A DNA stretch of 64,000 nt from Gluconobacter sp. Dm-62. Lineage in GTDB: Bacteria > Pseudomonadota > Alphaproteobacteria > Acetobacterales > Acetobacteraceae. Made by a program: the position numbers and the translations under genes. Below, piece after piece: positions 39,911 through 48,032 of this stretch; the first letter of the stretch is position 1; each line of letters starts with the position of its first letter. The notes below the pieces were generated by a model that saw only the letters and a program-made list of their open reading frames with translations, had not been told where the DNA came from and did no database searches. The stretch is taken from the NCBI RefSeq assembly GCF_018256155.1, contig NZ_JAERLY010000004.1:211720-275719 (forward strand), read 5' to 3'.

Positions 39911-40377
39911 CACGCTCCAGACGCTTTCCGGCTCTGCTCCTAGCCGCCGGCCTGATTGGTGGGGGCGTTGCTCTCGCCGTGGACGATCCGTCCGAAATGC
40001 TGCCAAACCCGGCGCAGGAAAAGCGGGCCGAGGCCATCGGCGCGCATCTGCGCTGCCTCGTCTGTCAGAACGAGAGCATCGAGGACAGCAGCGCGCCCCT
40101 TGCCCGCGATCTGCGCAAAGTCGTCCGAGAGCAGGTTTCGGCTGGCAAATCCGATCAGCAGATCATGGACTGGATGACCGAACGCTACGGCGAATTCATC
40201 CGCCTAGCCCCACAGTTTTCATGGTCCACCGCCCTGCTCTGGCTGATGCCGGCGCTCGCGCTGGTGGCCGGACTTGTCATTGCATGGCGTGCGACCAAAC
40301 GCCGCACCGTCGTCACGCCTGCGCCGCTCACGGATGACGAGCGCGCGCGTCTGGATGCCCTGTCGGGCCGGGAGTAG
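39907..40377 (+). CDS. ccmH: Cytochrome c maturation protein CcmH
   Basis: Redox partner of CcmG in apocytochrome reduction. It has 156 residues: signal or anchor at the N-terminus, the conserved LRCLVCQNESIEDSSAP motif with Cys50 and Cys53, and a C-terminal transmembrane helix (TALLWLMPALALVAGLVIA). Confidence 0.96.
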   Translation: MTRSRRFPALLLAAGLIGGGVALAVDDPSEMLPNPAQEKRAEAIGAHLRCLVCQNESIEDSSAPLARDLRKVVREQVSAGKSDQQIMDWMTERYGEFIRLAPQFSWSTALLWLMPALALVAGLVIAWRATKRRTVVTPAPLTDDERARLDALSGRE

Positions 40378-40382
40378 ACTTT

Positions 40383-41123
40383 TTGTTCTGGTTGGGAATC
40401 CTGATAATCGCGGCGGTGGCCCTGTGTCCCGCATTTCTGGGGCTGCGCACCCTCCGTCGGCGTGTGAACGCGCGTGACTCCGCCCTTACCCTGTATCGTG
40501 GACAGCTCGGCGATCTGGAACGCGACCACGCCCTCGCCCTTATCAACGACGAGGAATACAAGGCGGCCCGTCTGGAGGTTCAGCGCCGCCTGCTGGCCAC
40601 GGACGGGGAAGCCGCTGTCGAGGACCTCTCGGCTGAGCCTGCGAAACGCAGCCGCATCCTTCCGATCGCCGCCGTGGGAATCGGCATCCCCGTACTGGCC
40701 TTCGCGCTTTACATCGTTAACGGCCACCCGTCCCTGCCGCCCCAACCTCTGAGCGGACGTCAGAGGGGTCCGGACGCAAAGGGCCTGCAGATGATCCACA
40801 AGCTGCAAACCGAAGTCTCCACCATCCCCGCCGGATCACCGACCTATGCGACCGGGCATTTCCTGCTGGGACAGGTCGAAGCGAAATCCGGTTTGACGGA
40901 TGATGCAATCCGCGACTGGAAAGCCGCCCTGAGTGCGCATTTCGAGCCCGAGCTTGCCATTCGCCTCGCCGAGCTTGAAAGTCGTGATGGCAGCCATATC
41001 TCTGGTGAGAGCCTTGACCTTTATCGCCGCGCCCTGGCAGCGGCACCGGCCGATGCGCCCTGGCGTATGGCCGTGGAAGCGCGTATCGCGGTCGGCGAAC
41101 ATCAGGAGAATAACGGTCAGTGA
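40383..41123 (+). CDS. ccmI: Cytochrome c maturation protein CcmI (TPR protein)
   Basis: Apocytochrome c chaperone. It has 246 residues. The frame starts at TTG 40383 with GGGAG 9 nt upstream, and no ATG fits better. There is an N-terminal transmembrane helix (LGILIIAAVALCPAFLG), a coiled cytoplasmic loop (ALTLYRGQLGDLERDHALALIND), and a second helix near 90-110 (ILPIAAVGIGIPVLAFALY). The periplasmic region has one TPR-like stretch (YATGHFLLGQVEAKSGLTDDAIRDW). It is shorter than CcmI proteins of ~400 residues. Confidence 0.9.
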   Translation: MFWLGILIIAAVALCPAFLGLRTLRRRVNARDSALTLYRGQLGDLERDHALALINDEEYKAARLEVQRRLLATDGEAAVEDLSAEPAKRSRILPIAAVGIGIPVLAFALYIVNGHPSLPPQPLSGRQRGPDAKGLQMIHKLQTEVSTIPAGSPTYATGHFLLGQVEAKSGLTDDAIRDWKAALSAHFEPELAIRLAELESRDGSHISGESLDLYRRALAAAPADAPWRMAVEARIAVGEHQENNGQ

Positions 41124-41401
41124 GAAAACCCGAAGCCAACGCCATCGCGCTGTGCCCCGTCTGCCGCAAGCCCATGCGCCCGACATCGGAAAAATGCCCC
41201 CATTGCGGCGCTGAGCGTCATTACGGCCCGCGCCTCCTCGAATCCGCTGTCTGCGCCTTCGCGGGAATGGTGCTGCTCGCCGCCATCTCGACCCTGCTGC
41301 TCCCGATTTCGCTCTGGACGATTATGTTCGCGGCCATCGGGCTGGTCGCCGGCTTCCTCTTTTCCCACAACCGTTTCAGCGGTGACCGCTGGCTGAAATA
41401 A
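41120..41401 (+). CDS. Small zinc-ribbon membrane protein
   Basis: 93 residues starting at GTG 41120, overlapping the ccmI stop by 4 bp. The N-terminus has a four-cysteine zinc ribbon (CPVCRKPM then CPHCGAE). Two hydrophobic segments follow (AVCAFAGMVLLAAISTLLL and TIMFAAIGLVAGFLF). Coupling to ccmI hints at a role near cytochrome maturation, but this is only positional. Confidence 0.7.
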   Translation: MRKPEANAIALCPVCRKPMRPTSEKCPHCGAERHYGPRLLESAVCAFAGMVLLAAISTLLLPISLWTIMFAAIGLVAGFLFSHNRFSGDRWLK

Positions 41402-41489
41402 CCGTCATGGAGGCAGGGCAGAACCAAATCCGGTTCACCCGCGTCCGACACTCTTCCCGCCCCCGGAACATTCCTGCTAATGGGCGAGA

Positions 41490-42386
41490 ATGACACATCC
41501 TTCCGGGCGTTTTCTGCCGTTCTTTGTCGCCGTGGCCATCCTGTCCTGGGCGAGCGCCTATCCCGTCGTCCGGATTGCCCTGCATGACCTTACCCCCGTG
41601 CCTCTGGCGGCACTGCGCTATGCTGTCGCGGCGGTCATGGCGGCTCTATGGCTGCTGTGGAAACGCCCGACGCGTCCCGCACTGGCGGATGTTCCACAAA
41701 TCCTGGCCTGCGGCATCATCGGGATCAGCATCTATAATGTGCTGTTCAACTGCGGCGAGATGACCGTCTCATCCGGTGCAGCCAGTCTTCTCATCAGCGC
41801 AGCCCCCCTGATGGCGGGGCTTCTGGCCATGGTGTTCCTCGGGGAGCGCATGTCCCGCTGGGGCTGGGCCGGATCGATCCTGAGCTTCAGTGGCGTTGCG
41901 CTGATCGCAAAGGGACAGAGCGGCGGCCTCTCCTTTGGATCGGGCGCGACACTGGTCTTTGGTGCGGCTGTCTGTGCGGCGTTCTACACGATCCTTCAGA
42001 AAGGCCTGATCCGCCGCTACGGGGCACTTCCCACCATCGCCTATGTCCTGATTTCCGGCGCGATTTTCCTCACCCCATGGCTGCCGCAGGGCCTCACGAG
42101 CTTCTCCCACGCCTCATGGCAGGGACAGGCGGCCGTGCTGGAACTCGGCATTTTCCCGGCGGCTTTCGGCTATGCCGCCTGGGGCTTCGTCATCGGGCAT
42201 CTCGGCGCCTCACGCGGTGCGGCCCTGCTTTACCTGCTGCCGCCCGTCACGATGGTTCTGGCCTATTTCCTCACCAGCGAGGTCCCATCCCTGCGCACCC
42301 TGATCGGCGGCGCGGTCGTGATGGCTGGCGTGATCCTGACCAACACCTATGGCCGTCACCCCGTTGCCCAGACCGTAGAATCCTGA
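41490..42386 (+). CDS. EamA/DMT-family transporter
   Basis: 298 residues with about ten transmembrane helices in two EamA repeats. First repeat: ILSWASAYPVVRIALHDLTP and AASLLISAAPLMAGLLAMVFLGE. Second repeat: TLVFGAAVCAAFYTILQKGL and RGAALLYLLPPVTMVLAYFL. Family members export metabolites such as amino acids; the substrate is unknown. Inner membrane. Confidence 0.88.
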   Translation: MTHPSGRFLPFFVAVAILSWASAYPVVRIALHDLTPVPLAALRYAVAAVMAALWLLWKRPTRPALADVPQILACGIIGISIYNVLFNCGEMTVSSGAASLLISAAPLMAGLLAMVFLGERMSRWGWAGSILSFSGVALIAKGQSGGLSFGSGATLVFGAAVCAAFYTILQKGLIRRYGALPTIAYVLISGAIFLTPWLPQGLTSFSHASWQGQAAVLELGIFPAAFGYAAWGFVIGHLGASRGAALLYLLPPVTMVLAYFLTSEVPSLRTLIGGAVVMAGVILTNTYGRHPVAQTVES

Positions 42387-42511
42387 GCCCCCAGCGGCCT
42401 GTGGCGACATCCTGATTTTCTATGGCTGTCTTCCTTTGTCCTGCGGCGATTGTGCGATAATTTCCCGCGTGGAATGAGCCGGATCACCCGCAGGAAAGCC
42501 GAAAACAGACA

Positions 42512-43915
42512 ATGAGCCGTACCGAAACCGATGGCATGGGCCCGATCGACGTCGCTGACGATGTGCTGTGGGGCGCGCAGACGCAGCGCTCCCTGAAATA
42601 TTTCAGCATCGGCCGCGAACTGATGCCGCGTGAAATGATCGAGGCCTATGCGATCATGAAGCGCGCCTGCGCCACGGCCAATGCCGCGAGCGGTCGCCTG
42701 TCTCAGGAGCGTGCGGACCTGATCCATACCGTCTGTGACGAGATCACACAGGGCGAGCATGACCGGATGTTCCCGCTTCATGTCTGGATGACGGGTTCGG
42801 GCACGCAGTTCAATATGAACGTCAATGAAGTGATCGCAAACCGCGGCTGCCAGATCACCGGCAATCCACTCGGCAGCAAGACGCCGCTGCATCCGAACGA
42901 TCACGTCAACATGTCGCAGTCCACCAACTGCAACTTCCCAACCGCCATGCATATCGCGGCCGTCCTCGGCACGCATCGCAGCCTCATCCCCGCCCTGACG
43001 CGCCTGCGCGACGCCATGGCGGCCAAGGCCGAGGAATGGCGCGATCTGGTCAAGGTCGGCCGCACGCACCTTCAGGATGCCGTCCCCATCACGCTGGGTC
43101 AGGAATGGCACGGCTATGCCGGGATGCTGACGGACAATATCGCCCGTCTGGAACAGGCCCGCGATGGCCTGTTCCCTCTTGCTCTCGGTGGTACGGCCCT
43201 CGGCACGGGTGTCAGCACGGATGAAGGCTTCGACCGCCGCGCCTGCGCGGAAATCGGCCACCTGACGGGTCTTGGCTTCAAGGCTGGCGAGAACAAGTTC
43301 GCACTTCAGGGCGCGCATGACGCGCTGGTGCATCTGTCAGGTGCGCTACGCACGACGGCGGGCAGCCTGTTCAAGATCGCCAATGACATCCGCCTGCTCG
43401 CCTGCGGGCCCCGCGCCGGTCTGGGCGAATTGCATCTGCCGGAAAACGAACCCGGCTCCTCCATTATGCCGGGCAAGATCAACCCGACGCAGGCGGAAGC
43501 GCTGGCCATGCTCGCCCTTCAGGTCATGAGCAACGATGTCGCGGTCGGCCTTGGCGGGGCAGCGGGTATGCTGGACATGAATGTCTACAAACCGCTCATG
43601 ATCCACAACATCATGCAGGGCATCACCCTTCTGCATGATGGCTCGGAAAACTTCCGCCGCTTCCTCGTCGAAGGCACGAAGGCCAACACCGAGAAGCTGA
43701 AACAGGATCTGGAGCGCTCACTGGTGCTCGTCACGGCCCTCTCTCCCGCCATCGGCTATGACCGCGCCTCGAAGGTTGCGCATCATGCTATGGAAAAGGG
43801 GCTCAGCCCCCGTAAAGCTGCGCTGGAACTCGGCTTCATGACATCGGAAGAGTATGACCGTTACGCTGATCCGAGCCTGATGCTGCGCCCGAACATCAAG
43901 CCTCCCAAAGCCTGA
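42512..43915 (+). CDS. fumC: Class II fumarate hydratase FumC
   Basis: Interconverts fumarate and malate. It has 467 residues, with [31 protein letters not shown] and the signature [16 protein letters not shown] near residue 316. This is the iron-independent, heat-stable class. A GATAAT hexamer lies at 42456-42461 upstream but its -35 is poor. It stands as a single gene. Confidence 0.97.
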   Translation: MSRTETDGMGPIDVADDVLWGAQTQRSLKYFSIGRELMPREMIEAYAIMKRACATANAASGRLSQERADLIHTVCDEITQGEHDRMFPLHVWMTGSGTQFNMNVNEVIANRGCQITGNPLGSKTPLHPNDHVNMSQSTNCNFPTAMHIAAVLGTHRSLIPALTRLRDAMAAKAEEWRDLVKVGRTHLQDAVPITLGQEWHGYAGMLTDNIARLEQARDGLFPLALGGTALGTGVSTDEGFDRRACAEIGHLTGLGFKAGENKFALQGAHDALVHLSGALRTTAGSLFKIANDIRLLACGPRAGLGELHLPENEPGSSIMPGKINPTQAEALAMLALQVMSNDVAVGLGGAAGMLDMNVYKPLMIHNIMQGITLLHDGSENFRRFLVEGTKANTEKLKQDLERSLVLVTALSPAIGYDRASKVAHHAMEKGLSPRKAALELGFMTSEEYDRYADPSLMLRPNIKPPKA

Positions 43916-43935
43916 TCATCGTTCTGATCGCAAAC

Positions 43936-43967
43936 TGCTGCTGCATGACGAAAACTTCATGCCGCAG
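43936..43967 (+). terminator. Hairpin after fumC, possible terminator
   Basis: A 12-bp stem with one mismatch (GCTGCTGCATGA against TCATGCCGCAGC) and an 8-nt loop lies 20 bp after the fumC stop. No T tract follows, so it may be a weak or Rho-assisted terminator or an mRNA-stabilising hairpin. Confidence 0.4.
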
Positions 43968-44037
43968 CGGTAGCCGTTGCATGTCAGGACTGATAGGGCG
44001 AACTCTTCCCGTTCCTTTTCCCGGAGACGCCCGTCAG

Positions 44038-45522
44038 ATGATGACCCGCCGCGCAGCCCTGCTCGCTTTAACGCTCCTGTCCCCCGTCTGTACGGCCGCG
44101 GCGGCCGATGCCCCCAAAACGGACGCCGGCAAGGCAGCCGATACTTTCACTGGTGAGACCGCCCTGCTCCCCGCTGACTCTGTTACCCAGCATCATCTGA
44201 ATGGCATCGCCTACACCGCCCATGCCGGCACACTCGTCCTGCGCGGCACAGACGGCAAGCCAACCGCCCGCATGTTCTACGTGTCCTACACAAAGGACGG
44301 TGTTCCGGCCGGTACCCGTCCGGTTTCGTATTTCTTCAACGGCGGCCCTGGCGCAGCCACAGCTTATCTGAACCTCGGTGCCGCTGGCCCCGAGGCCCTG
44401 ACCATGCCTGCCAAAGACCCTACGGACGGCACGCACGCCACAATGGGTGACAACCCTGACAGCTGGCTCCCCGTCACCGACATGGTCTTCATCGACGCCG
44501 TTGGCACGGGCTATTCCCGCCCCACCGATACGGCGAAGGCCGGGGACCAGTTCTACGGCGTCAAGCAGGACGCCAGCACCTTCGCCAAGGCCATCGGCCT
44601 GTGGACGGCAGCAAACGGACGTGAAGCCTCTCCCCATTATCTCGTGGGCGAAAGCTATGGCGGCATCCGCTCCATCCAGGTCGCAAACGCGCTTCAGATG
44701 GAACAGGGCATCCTGCTCAACGGCATCGTGATGATTTCCCCGGCCATTGAGATGCCCCTGCTGGATTCAGACGAAAATCCGCTCTCCGCTGCTCTCATGA
44801 TGCCGAGCCTGATCACGTCGCATCAGAGTCCCAATGTGACGGAGAAGACGGCCGAGGACGCCTATCAGTGGTCCCTGAACACCTATCTGCCGAAGATCGC
44901 CGGTAAGCTGCCCTCCGGAACCGAAGGCCAGGCCCTCTATGCAGAGATCGCCCAGCGAACCGGCCTGCCGCAGGACGTGATCGCCCGCCAGCACGGCATC
45001 CCGGCTATCGGCTCGCATGACATCATGTCCCGCAATGGCCGTCTGTACGGCCTGTACGACTTCACCCAGTCCATCGCCGATCCCTCGGCCGATGGTCTGG
45101 ACGAGAGCCCCGATCCGACACTGTTCGGCTTCGGCCGCGCCTATGGCAACGCTTTCTCGGGGTATGCCGCAAACGACCTCGGCTTCAAGACACCCCTGAC
45201 CTACGACCTGCTTTCTCTCAAAGTGAACGGAAGCTGGAAGTGGAGCGATGGCGGTCCCTCACCGATCCACCAGATCCCGGTTCTGAACCGCCTTCTGGCG
45301 CTTGATCCCGGCCTGCGCGTCTTTGTGGCCAATGGCTATTACGACGTGGCCTGCCCGTTCGGGACCGCACGCTGGATGAAGGATCATCTGACAGTGGGGG
45401 CGGATCGCGTGTCGCTGCATCTCTATCAGGGTGGCCACATGCTCTACACCCGCCCGGCCAGTCGCCACGCCCTCTCCGCAGATGTCGCATCCTGGATCCA
45501 GGCCGACGGTCGCCAGCCCTGA
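44038..45522 (+). CDS. Secreted S10 family serine carboxypeptidase
   Basis: 494 residues from the ATG at 44038. Sec signal (RRAALLALTLLSPVCTAAAAD), then an alpha/beta-hydrolase fold. Catalytic triad: Ser206 in GESYGGIRS, Asp436 in NGYYDVACPF and His467 in GGHMLYT. The oxyanion-hole motif YFFNGGPGAATAYLNLGA is clear. The likely location is periplasmic or extracellular. Eukaryote-like S10 peptidases occur in several acetic acid bacteria. Peptide substrates unknown. Confidence 0.92.
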   Translation: MMTRRAALLALTLLSPVCTAAAADAPKTDAGKAADTFTGETALLPADSVTQHHLNGIAYTAHAGTLVLRGTDGKPTARMFYVSYTKDGVPAGTRPVSYFFNGGPGAATAYLNLGAAGPEALTMPAKDPTDGTHATMGDNPDSWLPVTDMVFIDAVGTGYSRPTDTAKAGDQFYGVKQDASTFAKAIGLWTAANGREASPHYLVGESYGGIRSIQVANALQMEQGILLNGIVMISPAIEMPLLDSDENPLSAALMMPSLITSHQSPNVTEKTAEDAYQWSLNTYLPKIAGKLPSGTEGQALYAEIAQRTGLPQDVIARQHGIPAIGSHDIMSRNGRLYGLYDFTQSIADPSADGLDESPDPTLFGFGRAYGNAFSGYAANDLGFKTPLTYDLLSLKVNGSWKWSDGGPSPIHQIPVLNRLLALDPGLRVFVANGYYDVACPFGTARWMKDHLTVGADRVSLHLYQGGHMLYTRPASRHALSADVASWIQADGRQP

Positions 45523-45538
45523 GGCTGACCGGCAGAAA

Positions 45539-45567
45539 TTGACAGTCCCAGTGGAGGAACAGATAAT
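45539..45567 (+). promoter_or_regulatory. Canonical sigma-70 promoter for the phytochrome gene
   Basis: TTGACA (45539-45544), a 17-bp spacer and GATAAT (45562-45567), the best promoter match in the window. The predicted start site is near 45574, about 155 nt before the likely bphP start. The -10 hexamer overlaps the first ATG of the short upstream ORF. Confidence 0.65.
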
Positions 45568-45733
45568 GGACAGGATGATTTCTGGACCTCCCCTGACCGG
45601 GCCTTCCCACCTGCGGGAGGCTTCCGCAAACAGAGAGCCTTGCATGTCTGCTGCCTTTCAATCTGCACCTGTGCATTGCAGACAGTCTGCCCTGCGGACA
45701 GTCTCTCCCTCTGTCAGGCGGACCGCCGTTTGA
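45566..45733 (+). CDS. Possible 55-codon upstream ORF overlapping bphP
   Basis: ATG at 45566 with GGAGG 8 nt upstream, and a second in-frame ATG at 45575, close to the predicted transcription start. The frame ends at TGA 45731-45733, overlapping the TTG start of bphP at 45730 in a TTGA arrangement typical of translational coupling. The product (starting MDRMISGPPLTGPSHL) has no recognised features. It may be a leader whose translation controls bphP, or a chance frame. Confidence 0.35.
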   Translation: MDRMISGPPLTGPSHLREASANREPCMSAAFQSAPVHCRQSALRTVSPSVRRTAV

Positions 45734-47952
45734 CGGTCCAGCGCACCGCCAGCTCGGAACCGAGCTACTCGCTGGACCATGCCGTCACGACATCCTGTGA
45801 CCGCGAACCCATTCACCGCCCCGACGCCATCCAGCCTTACGGGCTGCTGCTGGTCGCCGACAGCACGACCCTGACGATCCTTGGTGGCGCTGGAGACATT
45901 GAAGGACGCCTGACCCCGAACTGGCTGGGGCGCTCCCTGTCGAGCGTTCTGGACGTTCCGACGGGCCGTCTGCATGACGAGAAACGCCCGTCCCTGTCCG
46001 ATCTGCGGATTGCGGGGCTGAAGGGCGAAACTTTCAGCGTCCTGCGCCACGATCAGGACACGCATATCCTCGTCGAACTTGAACCGGTCGAGGCACACAA
46101 CCTCCTCACCTGGGATATTTTCGGCGAAATCGACAATACGGCGGACCGCTTCGAGCGCTGCCCCGATACCGTCTCCGTCTGCCGTCAGGGCGCCGCAATC
46201 TTCCAGCGCCTTACGGGTTTTGACCGGGTTCTGGTCTATCGCTTCATGGAAGACGGCACCGGTCGCGTTGTCGGGGAAAGCCGCAATGACGCGTTCCCGT
46301 CCCTGATGAACCATCATTTCCCGGCCAGCGACATCCCCGCACAGGCCAGGGCGCTTTACCTGCGCAACCGCATCCGCGTCATCCCGGACATCACTTACGA
46401 GGCCGCCCCCATCCGCCCAGCGGAGGCCGGGCTGGCCGGGATCAATCTCAGCGACGTCCAGCTCAGAAGCGTCTCGCCGATCCATCTGCAGTACATGGCC
46501 AATATGGGAACGCGGGCCTCAGCCTCCGTCTCTCTGGTCGTGGATGGCGTCCTGTGGGGGCTGATCGCCTGCCACAATGCCACGCCACGCCGCCTGTCCG
46601 AGGATATTCGGGCGGCCTGCCGGACATTGGCTGGCGTCATGTCCCGCCAGTTGCGGAACAAGGAAGAACTGGTCACCTATCAGGAACGCCTGCGCCTTCG
46701 CAATGCGATGGAGTTCGTCACGTCCCATTTCGACGTGCGCCATCCCATCGAGAGCAATCTCCGCAGTTTCATGGGCGAGTTACAGGCCCTGTTTCCTTGC
46801 AACGGCTTTGCTGTCATCAGCGGCGAAAGCATTTCTGCAACCGACGTGCTTCCCGATACGGAAAACCTGCACAAGCTGCATGACTGGTTGAGAATGGGCA
46901 CGAGCGGTGGGATTTTCACCAGCGCCATGCTCGGCAAGGACTACCCGCCCGCAGCCGAATGGCCGGAACGCTCGGCCGGAATCCTGGCCATCACGCTCCC
47001 GTTCCGCACACCGATGTGCCTTGTCTGGAGCCGTGTCGAAATCATCCAGACCATCGAGTGGGCTGGCAATCCGCACAAGGACGATGCGGACGGCGACGGC
47101 GTTCTGCGTCCGCGCACTTCTTTCAAGACCTGGGAACAGACCATCTGCGGACACAGCATGCGCTGGACCGGCGAGCAGAGACAGGCCGCCCGGCGCCTGC
47201 GACGCGTCCTGATCGCGGACTATCAGACGCAGCAGATGCGCGAACTCAACGCAACGCTGGCCGCCACTCTGGAAGAGCGCGAAAACCTGCTGCGTCAGAA
47301 GGATTTCCTGATTAGGGAAGTCAATCACCGCGTGCAGAACTCACTGCAGATGGTCGCGTCCTTCCTCAAGCTTCAGGCGCGCAGCGCCTCCAATGAGGAA
47401 ACCACGACAGCCCTGACGGAAGCCCAGCACCGCATCGCCGCCATCGGCCTCGTACATCGCCGCCTCTACCGCGACGAGCATTTCGGGGTTGTGGATCTTG
47501 GTCGCTATCTTGAAGAACTGATGGAAGAGCTGTGCTCGTCACTGGGCGAAGACTGGCACGAACAGCTGCACCTTTCCCTTTTCCCGATCATGATTTCGGC
47601 AGACCGCGCCATCGACATTGGCCTGATCCTGACCGAACTCGTCATCAATGCCAGCAAATATGCCTATGACGGCAAGGCAGGCCCGCTGCATGTTGGCCTC
47701 ACCCAGACCAGCGACCGTCTGGTCCTGACGGTCTCGGACCAGGGGGAATGCACGCCCCAGCTCAAGGGAACGGGCTTTGGAACCCGGATGATGAACGCCA
47801 TCGTCAACAGTCTCACCGGCACACTGACCTACACCACCCTAACCCCGGGACTGGAAGCCGTCATGACCCTTCCGCTGGATTCCATCCTGCCTTCGGAAGC
47901 TGACGCCAACACCGAGGCTGCCCTGTCCCAGACGCCTTACCCATATCCCTGA
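45730..47952 (+). CDS. bphP: Bacteriophytochrome sensor histidine kinase
   Basis: Red/far-red light sensor kinase. I take TTG 45730, giving 740 residues and placing the biliverdin-binding Cys at residue 23 (TSCDREPIHRPDAIQPYG), as in known bacteriophytochromes. The frame continues upstream to 45640 but encodes an implausible Cys-rich stretch. The PAS domain is followed by a GAF domain with FPASDIPAQARALY, IHLQYMANMGTRAS and GLIACHN. The PHY domain has the tongue motif PRTSFKTWEQ. The output is a HisKA_2-type module, phospho-acceptor His533 in EVNHRVQNSLQMV, and an ATPase domain (LTELVINASKYAY). No response regulator or haem oxygenase is adjacent. Confidence 0.93.
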   Translation: MTVQRTASSEPSYSLDHAVTTSCDREPIHRPDAIQPYGLLLVADSTTLTILGGAGDIEGRLTPNWLGRSLSSVLDVPTGRLHDEKRPSLSDLRIAGLKGETFSVLRHDQDTHILVELEPVEAHNLLTWDIFGEIDNTADRFERCPDTVSVCRQGAAIFQRLTGFDRVLVYRFMEDGTGRVVGESRNDAFPSLMNHHFPASDIPAQARALYLRNRIRVIPDITYEAAPIRPAEAGLAGINLSDVQLRSVSPIHLQYMANMGTRASASVSLVVDGVLWGLIACHNATPRRLSEDIRAACRTLAGVMSRQLRNKEELVTYQERLRLRNAMEFVTSHFDVRHPIESNLRSFMGELQALFPCNGFAVISGESISATDVLPDTENLHKLHDWLRMGTSGGIFTSAMLGKDYPPAAEWPERSAGILAITLPFRTPMCLVWSRVEIIQTIEWAGNPHKDDADGDGVLRPRTSFKTWEQTICGHSMRWTGEQRQAARRLRRVLIADYQTQQMRELNATLAATLEERENLLRQKDFLIREVNHRVQNSLQMVASFLKLQARSASNEETTTALTEAQHRIAAIGLVHRRLYRDEHFGVVDLGRYLEELMEELCSSLGEDWHEQLHLSLFPIMISADRAIDIGLILTELVINASKYAYDGKAGPLHVGLTQTSDRLVLTVSDQGECTPQLKGTGFGTRMMNAIVNSLTGTLTYTTLTPGLEAVMTLPLDSILPSEADANTEAALSQTPYPYP

Positions 47953-47968
47953 CCTCCCCGACACACGG

Positions 47969-48013
47969 ACATGAAAAAGGCGCCAGACCTGAAGTCCGGC
48001 GCCTTTTTCATGT
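47969..48013. terminator. Bidirectional terminator between bphP and purF
   Basis: Perfect 16-bp arms ACATGAAAAAGGCGCC and GGCGCCTTTTTCATGT (47969-47984 and 47998-48013) with an inner GAC/GTC stem. A5 and T5 tracts allow function on both strands between these convergent genes. Confidence 0.92.
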
Positions 48014-48032
48014 TCTGTTGGAAAATCCAGCC

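Noticed and set aside
42436..42461. TTGTCC/GATAAT promoter for fumC
   Set aside because: Spacing is 14 bp, too short; the GATAAT is attractive but has no properly spaced -35, so I did not list it.
45640..45729. Thirty-codon N-terminal extension of the phytochrome kinase
   Set aside because: Encodes a Cys-rich stretch (CCLSICTC) foreign to bacteriophytochromes, and the TTG at 45730 places the chromophore Cys at the expected position.
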